NCBI GenBank assembly: GCA_036362985.1
Contig: JAYGXS010000010.1
Coordinates: 14,872,536 to 14,936,535 of the forward strand
Source of the DNA: Ligula intestinalis
Lineage: Eukaryota > Platyhelminthes > Cestoda > Diphyllobothriidea > Diphyllobothriidae
Reading direction: 5' to 3'
DNA: 64,000 bases
Shown here: positions 11,521 to 21,357 of the stretch, one piece after another
Layout: each line of letters begins with the position of its first letter
Numbering within the stretch: position 1 is the first letter of the stretch
The notes under the pieces: generated by a model
What the model was told of the DNA's origin: nothing
Database searches by the model: none
The model's input: the letters and a program-made list of their open reading frames with translations, nothing else
Position numbers and translations under genes: made by a program

Positions 11521-12048
11521 ATAATAATAATAGGTTGTATATTTCAGGCCATATGGGCCTTATTAATAAACAAAAAAATTCGATAGCATGAAGTACTTGA
11601 AATAATTGGTTTAACAAACGGTATCCGTAGTCTATAGCTGTAAGACGAGTATAACTGTTTAGAAGTGACATTGTTCGATTCGAAAAAAATGAATATAGCA
11701 GTGTCATGCGGAAGGTGAAATTCAAGGGCACACACAGATGAGCCACATCGTTATATATATTCTGACTATGTATTCTGATACCCACTGCCTCTGTTAGTAG
11801 GGGGGGGGCTTGGAAGAAAACTTAGTCGAAGCTGAGCGTGGGGCAGAACAATAGGTATTAACGATAAATTACTGGTAAAGACGGGTTCCCGGCACTACAC
11901 TCGGGTTCCCAAACCGGTGCAGCATAATAGAACATAGGGAACCCAACAGTTTATGATCGTGATGGGCACCGCCGTATGAGATCCGAAAGTCCGTCAAATC
12001 TACAAGACCATCGTTGGGGATGTCTGAGATGTGACCAAATATAAGGCC
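11521..12048. other. Unassigned repeat debris with ATT run
   Basis: It starts with a short (AAT)n run (11520-11535), contains G8 at about 11801, and has no credible coding frame. The minus-strand frames at 11468-11785 and 11869-12114 look like chance readings. The right part (11870-12115) carries the hammerhead-like motif described separately and may be a PLE or retrozyme end. Confidence 0.4.
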
Positions 12049-12085
12049 CTGATGATGGTTGATGACCAGCGAAACGAGAGCCGTC
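12049..12085 (+). ncRNA. Hammerhead-ribozyme-like core
   Basis: CTGATGA (12049-12055) is followed by a TGGT/ACCA hairpin, then GAAA (12071-12074), a short helix III (A-C-G pairing with C-G-T) and a GTC cleavage triplet (12083-12085). These are the hammerhead core elements in the right order. Helix I is not convincing by eye, and there are two extra bases before GAAA. So this is probably a degenerate ribozyme from a PLE or retrozyme. Confidence 0.4.
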
Positions 12086-12616
12086 AAGACAGTGTCCTGA
12101 TTTCGGGGGAGCACGAGTCAGAGGAAGGTAGTTTCAAGAAGGGATCCTAAATTCCCGATGGTCCTTTCTCGGGATTGTGGAGAAAGCTGCCTGGAAAAAA
12201 TGAGGAAAACAAAAGGTTAGTAGATTAAGTGTTAAGATAAGTGTGCAGTCCTCGCTTGAATGCACGTAGACTCGTCAACGCCCGAATATCAATGGGCAAA
12301 TTATTCCAAAGCTAGCTATACCAAGAAGCAAAAATAGAGATCGTTTAGAAGTGGAAGAAGCAGGAGGAGGTTTCATCAACGCTGAATTTCTTAGGTTGTA
12401 AGGGTGAGTAACGGGAGTAAGGGCAGAAATCTAGGGGAAATTTGAAATATTATTGAGGTGAAACAGGAGACAAAACCCTGCTTCCAGTCTCCTGACCCAA
12501 AGAAATTTCAGTTTTGTTATCTCACATCTATCTGAGTACGAAGTATCTGAAAATGCCGGATAGAGGACCCTTTTAGTGAATCTTCTTTGGACACTTTCAA
12601 TTTTTGAACGGCTAGA

Positions 12617-13870
12617 TTAGTTCATTAGACCGAAGAATGGACAACAGTATTCAAAAATAGGAAGCACATATATACGACAAAGTCTTAGCTTCATTTCGGG
12701 AAGGTAGAAATTATAAGAGATGAAGCCACATATCTGAGCAGCTTTTGCTGTAATTCTATCAGCGTGAGGTGAAAGATCTAATTTATTGGTGCAACTTAAA
12801 CTTAAGTCCTTAATGTTAGAACCTTCAATCATGGGGCACCCTTGAAAAATGATAGGCTGTGGCAGCTTTCCAGGCCCAAAACACATGAAATGGCACTTAA
12901 AAGGCGAGAACTCCATCTGCCACGTGGAGCTCCACGCAGATCGAGCATCCAAATCCAAATGAATGCGTTCTAAGCATCGCTCAGCCGTATAATTAGAGAA
13001 GGAGTATACACATTTCAAGTCGTGGGCGTATATATACGATTGAGCGTGTTTAAATATTGTTGAAATAGCATTTATATAAAGCAAGGACAACAGGGGACCC
13101 AGAACGGTACTTTGAAGGACACCGCTTAAAATAGCGGCAGGGGTAGAGTATGAGGACCCCACTAAGACCTGTTGTTTTCGATTCGAAATATATGATCCAA
13201 TAAAGTCAATAAAAGGACTACAAAATCCTAAAGCCTCTAGTTTGGCTCGAAGTCTCCTATGAGGTACTTTATCAAATGCCTCACTAAGATCAAAATCGAT
13301 GACCACCACAGATAAATGATCGTTACGGAGAGAAGTGAGGAGATTAAGAAAAGGCATATGACATGTTTCCCAAGATCGATCCGGTAAAAAACCATGCTGA
13401 GATATAGTTAATATTTCAATGCTGATGCAGAAATCTGTTATTTTATTGGTGATTCATTTTTCAAACAGTTTAGCTAGAGAAGGCGTTTTATAAACACCGC
13501 GATTATTTTTAATGCCACATCTGGAACCAGATTTAGAAACTGGAATTACAATAGAAGTTTTCAAAGAATCAGGAAAAAAACCGTTTTCGAGAAATATTGT
13601 AAATAATTTGCTCAGTTAAGGAGGAAAATCTCTTAATTGCTTAATAAATGAGGTTGGAATGTTATCCGTCCCGACTTTATGTGAATTGTTGAGACGAGCT
13701 ATTTCTTTATGATGACTTGCATGTGAGAAATCAATTAAAGTGAGATTTGCATCACACATCAGAGGTATTTCGGGTGTTGGACTAGTCTCAATTGTAAAGA
13801 ACTTAGCAAAGAAGGAATTTAACATTTCCGCTTTGGCCAAATCCTCTGTAACAAAATGATTACAACTCAC
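12617..13870 (-). pseudogene. LINE-A reverse transcriptase with YAHD box
   Basis: The RT N-terminus (13870-13616: LNNSHKVGTDNIPTSFIKQL) and palm/thumb (13357-12617) are recognisable. The palm has VVIDFDLSEAFDKVPHRRL (motif A) and ILSGVLQSTVLGPLL (motif B), where the usual GVPQG-type turn reads GVLQS. Motif C is YIYAHDLK: the first catalytic Asp of YADD has become His (minus strand, 13030-13019). The C-terminal YCCPFFGLMN matches other LINE-A copies. Motif loss alone would inactivate polymerase activity. Confidence 0.85.
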
Positions 13871-14329
13871 GAGTAAAGGCGGAATGACTTTCTGAAGCTG
13901 AGCGGATGACCGAAAACTGAAGACTTGAGCAATGGATTTGGAAGAGTTAGCATCATTTAGTGCCAGGGATTCTCTACGCCTATCTCATGCAAGCCTTATT
14001 TTTAGCGCTCATTCAAATATTTGCGCTATCCTTAAGTGCACCGACAAAGAGCTATTAGACGGACCTTACGGTGCTTCCGTAATTTTTGAAGTCTATTTTG
14101 GAGAAAATGTGGAACGGTAGAGGAAGCTGAATTTGATTGAATACGCTTAAGCAGGATAAAAGTCTGAATTTATTTTGTAAGGTTTTGTAAAAGGTCATTG
14201 AAAAAGATTAGATCATTAGTTAAAAAAATAGGATGCCAATCTAGAGTACTTACGAAGTCATTTATGAGTTGAAGGTTTGCGCTAGCAAACTCGAGGTTAT
14301 TACATTTTCCCTCAGGCTTTATACAAAGA

Positions 14330-14940
14330 TAGACTGGAAAACAACACTGAATTAATGCGTGGTCACTTGTGAAGAGATCACGATGAAAATTTATAAAGAG
14401 AGGGTGGACGTCATTTGTAAAAATTAAATCTTATATGCTCTCATTTCTAGTCACTGAACTGACCAGTTGTGACATGTTTGCAAAGTTAATAGTTTCTACC
14501 AATTTTTGAAATTTCGGCGGACAAGTATTTGTCTCCCAGTCAACGTCTGGCAGATTAAAATCTTCTATGATTATTTTGACATCAACTTCAGCTTCTGCAA
14601 CTTTTGCAAACAGTTCACAGAGCGCACTTTCATTACCAGAATAACATGGGGGATTATAGACACAGCCAATTACAGCTTTTTTTACTTGCGGTAGGATGAC
14701 TGAAATAAAGCTGACATCTCCCGAAAACGATAAAATGCTCAGATGAAACGGGAAATGTACTAAAGATGATTCGATATAAAGAAAGCAACCACCGCCACGT
14801 TTTACAATGCGGTCTTGTCGGTACAAACTAAAATTATCTATAGCGAGCGTTGAGTCAGAGATAACAGAGTGAGCCCAAGATTCAGTGATACAAATAACAT
14901 CTGGATCAAGCTCAAAAGCTACTGTTCTGAGCTCTGTCAT
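14330..14940 (-). pseudogene. LINE-A apurinic-type endonuclease
   Basis: A well-preserved APE-type nuclease of about 170 codons: AFELDPDVICITESWAHS (catalytic Glu), YRQDRIVKRGGGCFLYIES, VIGCVYNPPCY, then IIEDFNLPDVDW, where the usual GDFN reads EDFN. A stop follows at 14431, and the same frame then reads DLIFTNDVHPL and an FTSDHALIQC block, the conserved SDH. This domain nicks the target site. Loss of the Gly and a nonsense codon suggest inactivity. Confidence 0.8.
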
Positions 14941-15016
14941 TTTGTTTACAAGTGATCTCGCATTCAGAGAAACTATACTGAGCGTATCCCTGAGATGCAG
15001 GTTACGCTCATCAGTA

Positions 15017-15667
15017 TTAATAAAAAAGGAAAACTTGGTGGTGGAAAGGGAACCGGTATGGGAGAAACAAAAGGCGGAAAGCGATATTGCTGTGGTCTAC
15101 AATTAGCTGAAATATAATTGTTAAATCTATAAGATCATTGTATGGCGGCAGGTTTGCTTGAAAATTGAGGAAAGGGTGCCCGTTTTGTGGAGTAAGAAAA
15201 GTAGGAGGCGGTCGTAAAAAAGAAGGATTATGATAAGAGTTGGCATAATTTTTTGAAAAACGCACGTTTGAAAATGACCTAAATGGGTATGGAGGACTAT
15301 GATAATAATAAGTACATTTAATTATGTGTTGATTTTGGGCAATTTGCGGGTTTGGAAAATAACTAACCCGAGTATTGACGTCTGCTATAGATGCTGAAGT
15401 GTCAGCATAATTTGTCGGAGGACAGGTATTCGAAAATGGCATAGAAAGTTGCGAGAAGCTATTCACAGCATTATGAGAGTGAATTAATTGTGAATTGTGG
15501 CCCATTTTTGGGATTTTAAAAGTAAGAACGTGAGTGTTTACAGCTAGTGTAGATGCTGAAATGTTAGCATGGTTCCCATAATTAGGTGAATTACTGATTT
15601 TTGCAATTGGCTTCGATTTACGGGGGGCACGTTTAGGTCTATTAGGTTTAGCCTCTTTAGCAGGCAA
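15017..15667 (-). pseudogene. LINE-A ORF1 protein
   Basis: A 216-codon open frame from ATG at 15667. The N-terminus is strongly basic (KEAKPNRPKRAPRKSKPIAK), as expected for an RNA-binding ORF1. The rest is rich in Asn, Ser, Pro, Tyr and Phe, with no domain I recognise, and it ends in hydrophobic, His- and Phe-rich sequence that may be out of frame. A near-identical copy (192 codons) is at 17360-16782. The start is the first ATG, and 5' leader repeats of 81 bp lie just upstream. Confidence 0.6.
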
Positions 15668-15702
15668 GGTTCACTCGGAAGGCGACGGAATTTTACTCGA
15701 GC

Positions 15703-15864
15703 CAGGAGTAAAGATTGTGGGTGAGGTTTCGGGTGAAATTATCGTTGTCCCTGATCCGGAGGGACGTGAGCCTGCGTCGGCCTCAGGAGTAAGGATTGTG
15801 AGCGGGGTTTCGGGTGAACTTAACGTTGTCGCTGACCCGGAGGGACGTGAATTTGCGTCGACCT
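15703..15864 (-). repeat. Two 81-bp tandem repeats in the LINE-A 5' leader
   Basis: The segment starting 'CAGGAGTAA(A/G)GATTGTG' occurs at 15703 and again at 15784, each continuing through 'GGTTTCGGGTGAA' and 'GGAGGGACGTGA'. The duplicate copy near 17400 has only one unit. Variable numbers of 5' leader repeats are common in LINEs, where they can act as promoter monomers; that role is inference here. Confidence 0.7.
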
Positions 15865-16030
15865 CGATACCACATTTGGAATAGTAGGGGTAGGAGCGAG
15901 CTTAGTTTTTGCAGATGCAGGCAAAATCTTTCCTTCCATGATGGGATTATCCCTACATATAAAAAGCTTATGTTTTTTAGGTATTGAGCGGAACGCTCAT
16001 GCTGAGAGAATAGGTTGTCAACTTCTATCA

Positions 16031-16130
16031 NNNNNNNNNNNNNNNNNNNNNNNNNNNNNNNNNNNNNNNNNNNNNNNNNNNNNNNNNNNNNNNNNNNNNN
16101 NNNNNNNNNNNNNNNNNNNNNNNNNNNNNN
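16031..16130. other. Assembly gap (100 N)
   Basis: A run of 100 N between the LINE-A leader and a short LINE-D piece. Because the flanking LINE-A segments are near-duplicates, a misjoin here is possible. Confidence 0.99.
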
Positions 16131-16178
16131 AAGCATATGTAACTGAAACCCGATTCCTGTTATGCAAAATGATGGTGT
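16131..16178 (+). mobile_element. Short LINE-D fragment
   Basis: Forty-eight bases starting AAGCATATGTAACTGAAACC match LINE-D at about 29958-30005. They lie directly after the N gap and before the hammerhead repeat. Confidence 0.6.
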
Positions 16179-16350
16179 GTGAACGAGTTGACGGGTTTCA
16201 ACAGACATATATACTTTCAATTTCGGTCTACGCCTTTAGACCTTATAAATGCTGATATATACCGCGATCAGAAATTAATTTCTCCGGAGATTCAAAACCT
16301 GAATTTTCTACACCGGTATATCAACCAGAAAGCAGATAGGGAAAGTGGGG

Positions 16351-16425
16351 GACCCACTGATGAGCAGGACCCCTAGCAGCTGTGTCAAGCAGCGGCAGAA
16401 TACTGGCGAAACACATGTCTGGGCC
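16351..16425 (+). ncRNA. Hammerhead ribozyme, copy 1
   Basis: Core: CTGATGA at 16357-16363, GAAA at 16408-16411, cleavage triplet GTC ending at 16419. Helix I pairs CCCA (16353-16356) with TGGG (16420-16423), with a further G-C beyond one mismatch. Helix II pairs GCAGG (16364-16368) with CTGGC (16403-16407), with an A-G mismatch and one G-U. Helix III is ACA/TGT closing a two-base loop. All invariant core bases are present. The weakened helix II suggests reduced activity compared with copy 2. Confidence 0.75.
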
Positions 16426-16685
16426 TTTTAGCAAGTACCTAGCCTGTTAGTATGGTAAGTTACAATGTCAATTTATACTACTGAAGACTGTCCTGTGGCA
16501 GCAGGTGTATATTTCATTGGGGTTGACAGGGTTCAACACAAATATATACTTACAATTTTTGTCTACGCCTTTAGACCTTATATATACTGATATATACCGC
16601 GATCAGAAATTAATTTCTCCGGAGATTAAAAACCTGAATTTTCTAAACCGGTATATCAACCAGAAAGCAGATAGGGAAAGCGGGG

Positions 16686-16760
16686 GACCCACTGATGAGC
16701 CGGACCCCTAGCAGCTGTGTCAAGCAGCGGCAGAATACCGGCGAAACACATGTCTGGGCC
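16686..16760 (+). ncRNA. Hammerhead ribozyme, copy 2 (intact)
   Basis: CTGATGA at 16692-16698 and GAAA at 16743-16746, with GTC ending at 16754. Helix II is a perfect GCCGG/CCGGC (16699-16703 with 16738-16742) and closes a 34-nt loop that contains a GCTG/CAGC inner pairing. Helix I pairs CCCA (16688-16691) with TGGG (16755-16758) plus an outer G-C. Helix III is ACA/TGT with a two-base loop, which is very short. Every conserved catalytic base is in place, so RNA self-cleavage after 16754 is predicted. Confidence 0.8.
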
Positions 16761-16800
16761 TTTTAGCAAGTATCTAGCCTGTTAGTATGGTAAGTTACAA

Positions 16801-17640
16801 TGAAATATAATTGTTAAATATATAAGATCATTGTATGGCGGCAGGTTTGCTTGAAAATTGAGGAAAGGGTGCCCGTTTTGTGGAGTAAGAAAAGTAGAAG
16901 GCGGTCGTAAAAAAAGAAGGATTATGATAAGAGTTGGCATAATTTTTTGAAAAACGCACGTTTGAAAATGACTAAATGGGTATGGAGGACTATGATAATA
17001 ATAAGTACATTTAATTATGTGTTGATTTTGGGCAATTTGCAGGTTTGGAAAATAACTAACCCGAGTATTGACATCTGCTATAGATGCTGAAGTGTCAGCA
17101 TAATTTGTCGGAGGACAGGTATTCGAAAATGGCATAGAAAGTTGCGAGAAGCTATTCACAGCATTATGAGAGTGAATTAATTGTGAATTGTGGCCCATTT
17201 TTGGGATTTTAAAAGTAAGAACGTGAGTGTTTACAGCTAGTGTAGATGCTGAACTGTTAGCATGGTTCCCATAATTAGGTAAATTACTGATTTTTGCAAT
17301 TGGCTTAGATTTAAGGGGGGCACGTTTAGGTCTATTAGGTTTAGCCTCTTTAGCAGGCAAGGTTCACTCGGAAGGCGACGGAATTTTACTCGAGCCAGGA
17401 GTAAAGATTGTGGGTGAGGTTTCGGGTGAAATTATCGTTGTCCCTGATCGGGAGGGACGTGAATTTGCGTCGACCTCGATACCACATTTGGAATAGTAGG
17501 GATAGGAGCGGGCTTAATTTTTCCAGATGCAGGCGAAATCTTGCCTATCATGATGGTTTATTCCTATGGATAAAAAGCTCATGTTTTTTTAGGTATTGAG
17601 CTGAACGCTCATGCTGAGAGAAGAGGTTGTCAACTTCTAT
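16801..17640 (-). mobile_element. Second copy of the LINE-A ORF1 and leader region
   Basis: A direct duplicate of about 15113-16030, differing by scattered substitutions, small indels and one fewer 81-bp leader unit. It encodes an ORF1 frame (17360 to about 16800, 192 codons in total with read-through) beginning with the same basic N-terminus, and a frameshift diverts the second half. It stops at 16801 against the hammerhead repeat, so it lacks the endonuclease and RT. Confidence 0.8.
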
Positions 17641-17644
17641 CGCC

Positions 17645-17700
17645 AAAAAAGTTTCTTGAGCAATTTCACAGGAACCTCATCCGGATCGATACTCTACAAG
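17645..17700 (-). mobile_element. Short LINE-D fragment
   Basis: 'TTGAGCAATTTCACAGGAAC' and its flanks match, in reverse complement, the LINE-D RT segment at about 30195-30250 (residues DEVPVILLN). It is only about 55 bp long. Confidence 0.5.
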
Positions 17701-18017
17701 ATCACAGTCGATATTTCCCCTCAGTCCTCCTAGGACAATTCTACATCGATATTGCCCAATAATTACGATCTAGGATATTGTGGCTGCAACCGTTCGTATA
17801 GAATTCTTTTCTGCACTGCTGGAATTATTTTTTCTTGCGTAGACGATCTTTTGAAGTCGGAATTTAAGAAGATTTTGTTTTCCAACCAATTCTACCGAGA
17901 CGCAACCTTTTTAAACCGAACACAACCTCTTCAAACCAGCAAATTCGCGGCCTAATCAAAGAAATAGTCAAGATCAGAATATTCTCGAGACCTTCAAAGG
18001 CTGATTCGTTTCCCAAT
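17701..18017. other. No gene recognised
   Basis: About 320 bp of AT-rich sequence between two LINE pieces. Short frames on both strands show no motif. Confidence 0.4.
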
Positions 18018-18110
18018 ATTGAATAATAATAAGAATAATAATAATAATAAGGTTTATTTGTAAAGCACATCTTTGGCGCCGTCAAATAAATTTAGCGTGC
18101 TTATAAAAAA
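18018..18110 (-). mobile_element. LINE-C-like 3' end with (ATT)n tail
   Basis: On the minus strand: a 'GACGGCGCCAAAGATGTGCT' segment, 'AATAAACC', then a long TTA/ATT repeat (18024-18051 on the plus strand). It matches the 3' end at 2690-2937, so it is the terminus of a 5'-truncated or eroded LINE-C relative in reverse orientation. Confidence 0.6.
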
Positions 18111-18289
18111 AGCTACAGTATTTGTTAAGTTTTCTCTGATTATTATGTCGTAAGTCATAATCTGAAAATCATATCAACTGTGTTTTTTCTGAACGTAATA
18201 ACTAATACAGTTTGTTGAGCAATTTTAAGAGATATTAACAACCATCTGCGGTAAAATCATAAAGGCTGAATTTTTACTCTCTCCCCATT

Positions 18290-19330
18290 TTTCCCTGCCA
18301 GTAAGCAAGGCTCCTAGATATCGCAGACCTTATCAGCCATCCAGTGTTGGCTACCCGTATGCTAACAGCTCCATACCCGTCAGTACTTATTCCACAAATA
18401 ATTACGGCCTACAGTTTGCCTACCCACCCTCAAATTCTTTTTTATGAATAACGATAGCCATAGTCCTGTCACTCGAAACACACTAGATGTCATAGTGCTA
18501 AGTGTTAGGTCCGTTATAAATAAAATGGCTCAACTTAGAGCTATCGCTTTCGAGATGATGCCCGATGTTATATACATAACATAATCTTGGACCCATCCAA
18601 TCATTTCTGACTCCTCCCTTATCATAGACGAGTATGATTTCTATCGTCACGATCGCATTAATAAGCGTGGTGGTGGTTGTCTTCTCTATATTAGAACGTC
18701 ATTTAGGCACTTTCGGTTTTATCTAAATAGCACGTCCTTCTCTGGAAATTACTGACTCGCCTCTATTATCCTGTCACCCCGGCAAAAGGCGATTATCGGA
18801 TGTGTTTATAATCCTCCTAAGTCTTCATCTGAAGAAGATGCAAATTTGTGTGAAATGTTCAAGTTTATTTCAGAATCCACTTTTGAAGTTAAAATTATTG
18901 TTTTGAAATTTTAATTTTCCTGAAATCGACTGGCTTTCAAACTATTGTCCACCTAGACTTCAGCCTGTCCTAGATACCATTAATTTTTCTAACTGGTCTC
19001 AACTGGTTAGTTCCCCAACAAGACAGAAATTGTTTGCGAATTTCAAGTCTCTCGAGCTTACGTGTTTTTAGTCTCTATCTCAGTATAAAAGACACGCTTC
19101 TTGGAAATTATTCAAGAATTGACTATATACTTCCAAAGTTTGGAATTTTCTACGTGGAAATCTGAATCCGGTTGCTCTGAAAAATTCCTCCGCTGTGAAT
19201 TATTTCTTAAGTTTGGAAATTGCTTTCCGGACGTGTCGATTTTGTGAAAAACTCCTCTGTGCCACAAAAATCTGCACATCTCCGAATTTCACGCCGAGGC
19301 TAAGTCCTTATATCACTGTGTTGTTATATA
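18290..19330 (+). mobile_element. LINE-A ORF1 end and endonuclease, heavily eroded
   Basis: The plus-strand reading matches the LINE-A endonuclease in broken frames: an ELSLSR/CPMLYT region parallels the start, with NFNFPEIDWLSNYCPPRLQP and NFSNWSQLVSS closely matching the GDFN-to-SQLV stretch of the copy at 14.5 kb. Many stops are present. It is older than the other LINE-A copies. Confidence 0.65.
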
Positions 19331-19339
19331 CCCTTATCC

Positions 19340-19411
19340 TAATATTGTCATAATATTTAGGATAAAAGTGACTCTCGCGTTAGGATAAAAGTGACTCTCA
19401 CGGTATTCCTG
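19340..19411 (+). repeat. Short direct repeat
   Basis: The phrase TTAGGATAAAAGTGACTCTC occurs twice in succession, about 25 bp apart. The following sequence to about 19560 has nothing recognisable. Confidence 0.6.
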
Positions 19412-19575
19412 AGGAAATTTTTTTAACCAAACACATTTCATTGTATCTGTCAGGAACTCAATATTTTACTCTGACTTGCTGTAACCTGCTTGTCTCAGTA
19501 AACTTGCATTATCTGGCCAATCGATCTTCTCTCCGCCTCACTCCTACGGGCTCTTTGATTTGGCATCCGACTTAA

Positions 19576-21283
19576 TTGGCAGTATCACACGCAGGTCGCA
19601 ACACAAAAAAATCTACAAGTCCGTTAGCACGAAACCTTTCGCCTCCACCGGATCTCGAACCCGGGTCGCCAAAGCTGGTTATTAGCGGTCGTAGAACCTC
19701 AGGCAGCCCGGCCACTTCGACACGGGCCCTTGAAAATCATGTTAAGATACGACCAGAAAGTAACTGCCGATATGGTCACTTAGATAATTTTATAAATTCT
19801 CCACCTCCCGCCAAACGGCCAAGATATCTACTACGTTTACCGAAGTAAGACTGTGAGGACTTCGTCCTCCGCCAGGAGTTTTCGGAGATGAAGCAGGAAC
19901 TTTACCACCAGGTAAATAAACTGAAACAAGAAAAAGCCTATCTAAATCTCATATTTCTTATACAGCGGTTAAAACAGCCCTTGTCGGCCAAAAACCGGGG
20001 GTTAATAAAAGTACATATGCTCAGATAGCCTCGGCCGGTAAACCTGAAACTCGCATATCATCTGCCGAACCAAGTTAACCAGCGGGCGTCTCACTCGATC
20101 GCAAAGGAACTAAAATAAATCCGCAGTCCACGCCATCCTTACTCTGCTCAGGCAGCACTAACAATGATCTGCATTTGCGTCCTAGCGTCACATCGTTGCT
20201 TGATGCTGCACTAGAAAGCGATGATACAGAGGTCGATAACATCATGAAGCCAAAAAAGGATAGGGCTAGAAAGGCTCGAAAGTCTAAATGGGCCAGGAAT
20301 GCGCAGTCAGCTAACCCAAAAACCGGCACATCAGGACCCATCAAACCTTTAGTACCGGATACAGATGGCCGCTTGGTCGGAACTCGTGAGCTCGCAACAG
20401 ATGCACCAGTGAGTCACAAGCAGAATATAGTTATAAAAGGGGCTCCAGCGATAGCGTCAACAATTGCACAAGAACAAGTTGACGCTGATATTGAGTTGGA
20501 TTTGGACACGTCTGTCGACACGCCTGAAACATGCATATCGGATCATGTGTCAAGCCCACGGGCTATACCATCGTCACTCGGCTTAGGCGACACTAGCAAT
20601 TATCGGGATTTGCATCCTAGCACCACATCATTGCTCGACTCTGCACAAGAACGCGATGACCAAGAGTTTGACAAGATCATAAATCAAAAGAGGTATAAGC
20701 CTAAGAAGCCAAACGGTTCACGGGTTTGCATTCAGCTTACCCAATAGCCAGTACATCAGAACCACGTGTACCGGATACAATTGCTCCCTCGGCTGATACA
20801 CGTGTGTTTGCAACATATGCCCCATTGAGTCGCAAGCAGAAAATAGTTTTAAAGGGGGCCCCAGAGTCAGAGTCGTCAATTGCACAAGAACGAATTGACC
20901 ATGACGTGGGTCTTATGCGAGTGTACGCCAAACCGTTGCTAAAACCAGGCGAGTCTTTCCGCATTCTTAAGGCATTTCGAATAGGGAAGGTGCCAACAGC
21001 TCCAGAATCAATTTCTCGGCCACGACCTCTAAAAATTATTGAAGAAACTGAAGCACAGGTGAAACTCCTGCTAGAGCGCAAACCATCCTTACGGATTCTG
21101 CATTCGCAAGTTCTTTTTCAGCCGGATTACGAGTTGAAAGAGCGGAAAAAGATGAGACAGCTAATAATAGAGCTGAAAAAACGGAGTACCAATGGCGAGA
21201 CAAATCTCAAAATAAGAGAGGGAAAAATATTTCAGGTCAAAAGGACATCGCTCTGGTCGAAGCCGGTAACAGTGACGGCCTAG
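19576..21283 (+). pseudogene. LINE-C ORF1 protein with internal duplication
   Basis: The first frame (19576-19848) is Pro/Ser/Arg-rich. The frames 20175-20747 and 20726-21283 form the main ORF1, joined by a frameshift near 20740. The C-terminal third has SRPRPLKIIEETEAQVKLLL and VLFQPDYELKERKKMRQLII, then NGETNLKIREGKI, the conserved ORF1p region of CR1 elements (RRM-like plus C-terminal domain). The middle is duplicated: LRPSVTSLLDAALESDDTEV and HPSTTSLLDSAQERDDQEFD are paralogous, as are SHKQNIVIKGAPA and SRKQKIVLKGAPE. The product would bind element RNA. Confidence 0.75.
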
Positions 21284-21357
21284 CTGTCCCGCCACCGAAA
21301 CCTCAGACATGCCCTCTTAAATTGGTCGTTTAAAATGCCAGATCACTGATAAATAAA

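Larger units (their letters stand above)
12116..16030 (-). mobile_element. LINE-A, long copy (ORF1, endonuclease, RT)
   Basis: The most complete LINE-A in the window: ORF1 (15667-15017), APE endonuclease (14940 to about 14330), an RT in pieces (13870-12617) and a 3' region ending near 12130 with the same words ('CCTAAATTCCCGAT' on the plus strand) as the 3' fragment at 4490. The 5' part runs into an N gap at 16031. All frames are broken. Its ORF1 region is duplicated downstream at 16801-17640. Stretches between the named frames are eroded parts of the same element, not separate genes. Confidence 0.85.
16184..16800 (+). repeat. Tandem pair of about 335-bp hammerhead repeats (retrozyme-like)
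   Basis: Two direct repeats sharing nearly identical sequence from 'GTTGAC(G)GGGTTCAAC' through 'GTCTACGCC', 'CGCGATCAGAAATTAATTTC' and on past a hammerhead core to 'TAGTATGGTAAGTTACAATG'. Corresponding positions are 335 bp apart. Each unit contains one complete hammerhead (separate entries). Small tandem repeats of this size carrying hammerheads are known as the SM-alpha satellite of Schistosoma and as retrozymes, which make circular RNAs through ribozyme self-cleavage and are mobilised by other elements' RTs. The second unit ends where a LINE-A copy starts. No protein is encoded; the open frames at 16179 and 16505 are artefacts of the duplication. Confidence 0.8.

Noticed and set aside
19620..19720. 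tRNA-derived SINE inside LINE-C ORF1 ('TCGAACCCGGGTCGCC')
   Set aside because: A box B-like word is present on the minus strand, but no box A at a proper distance was found.
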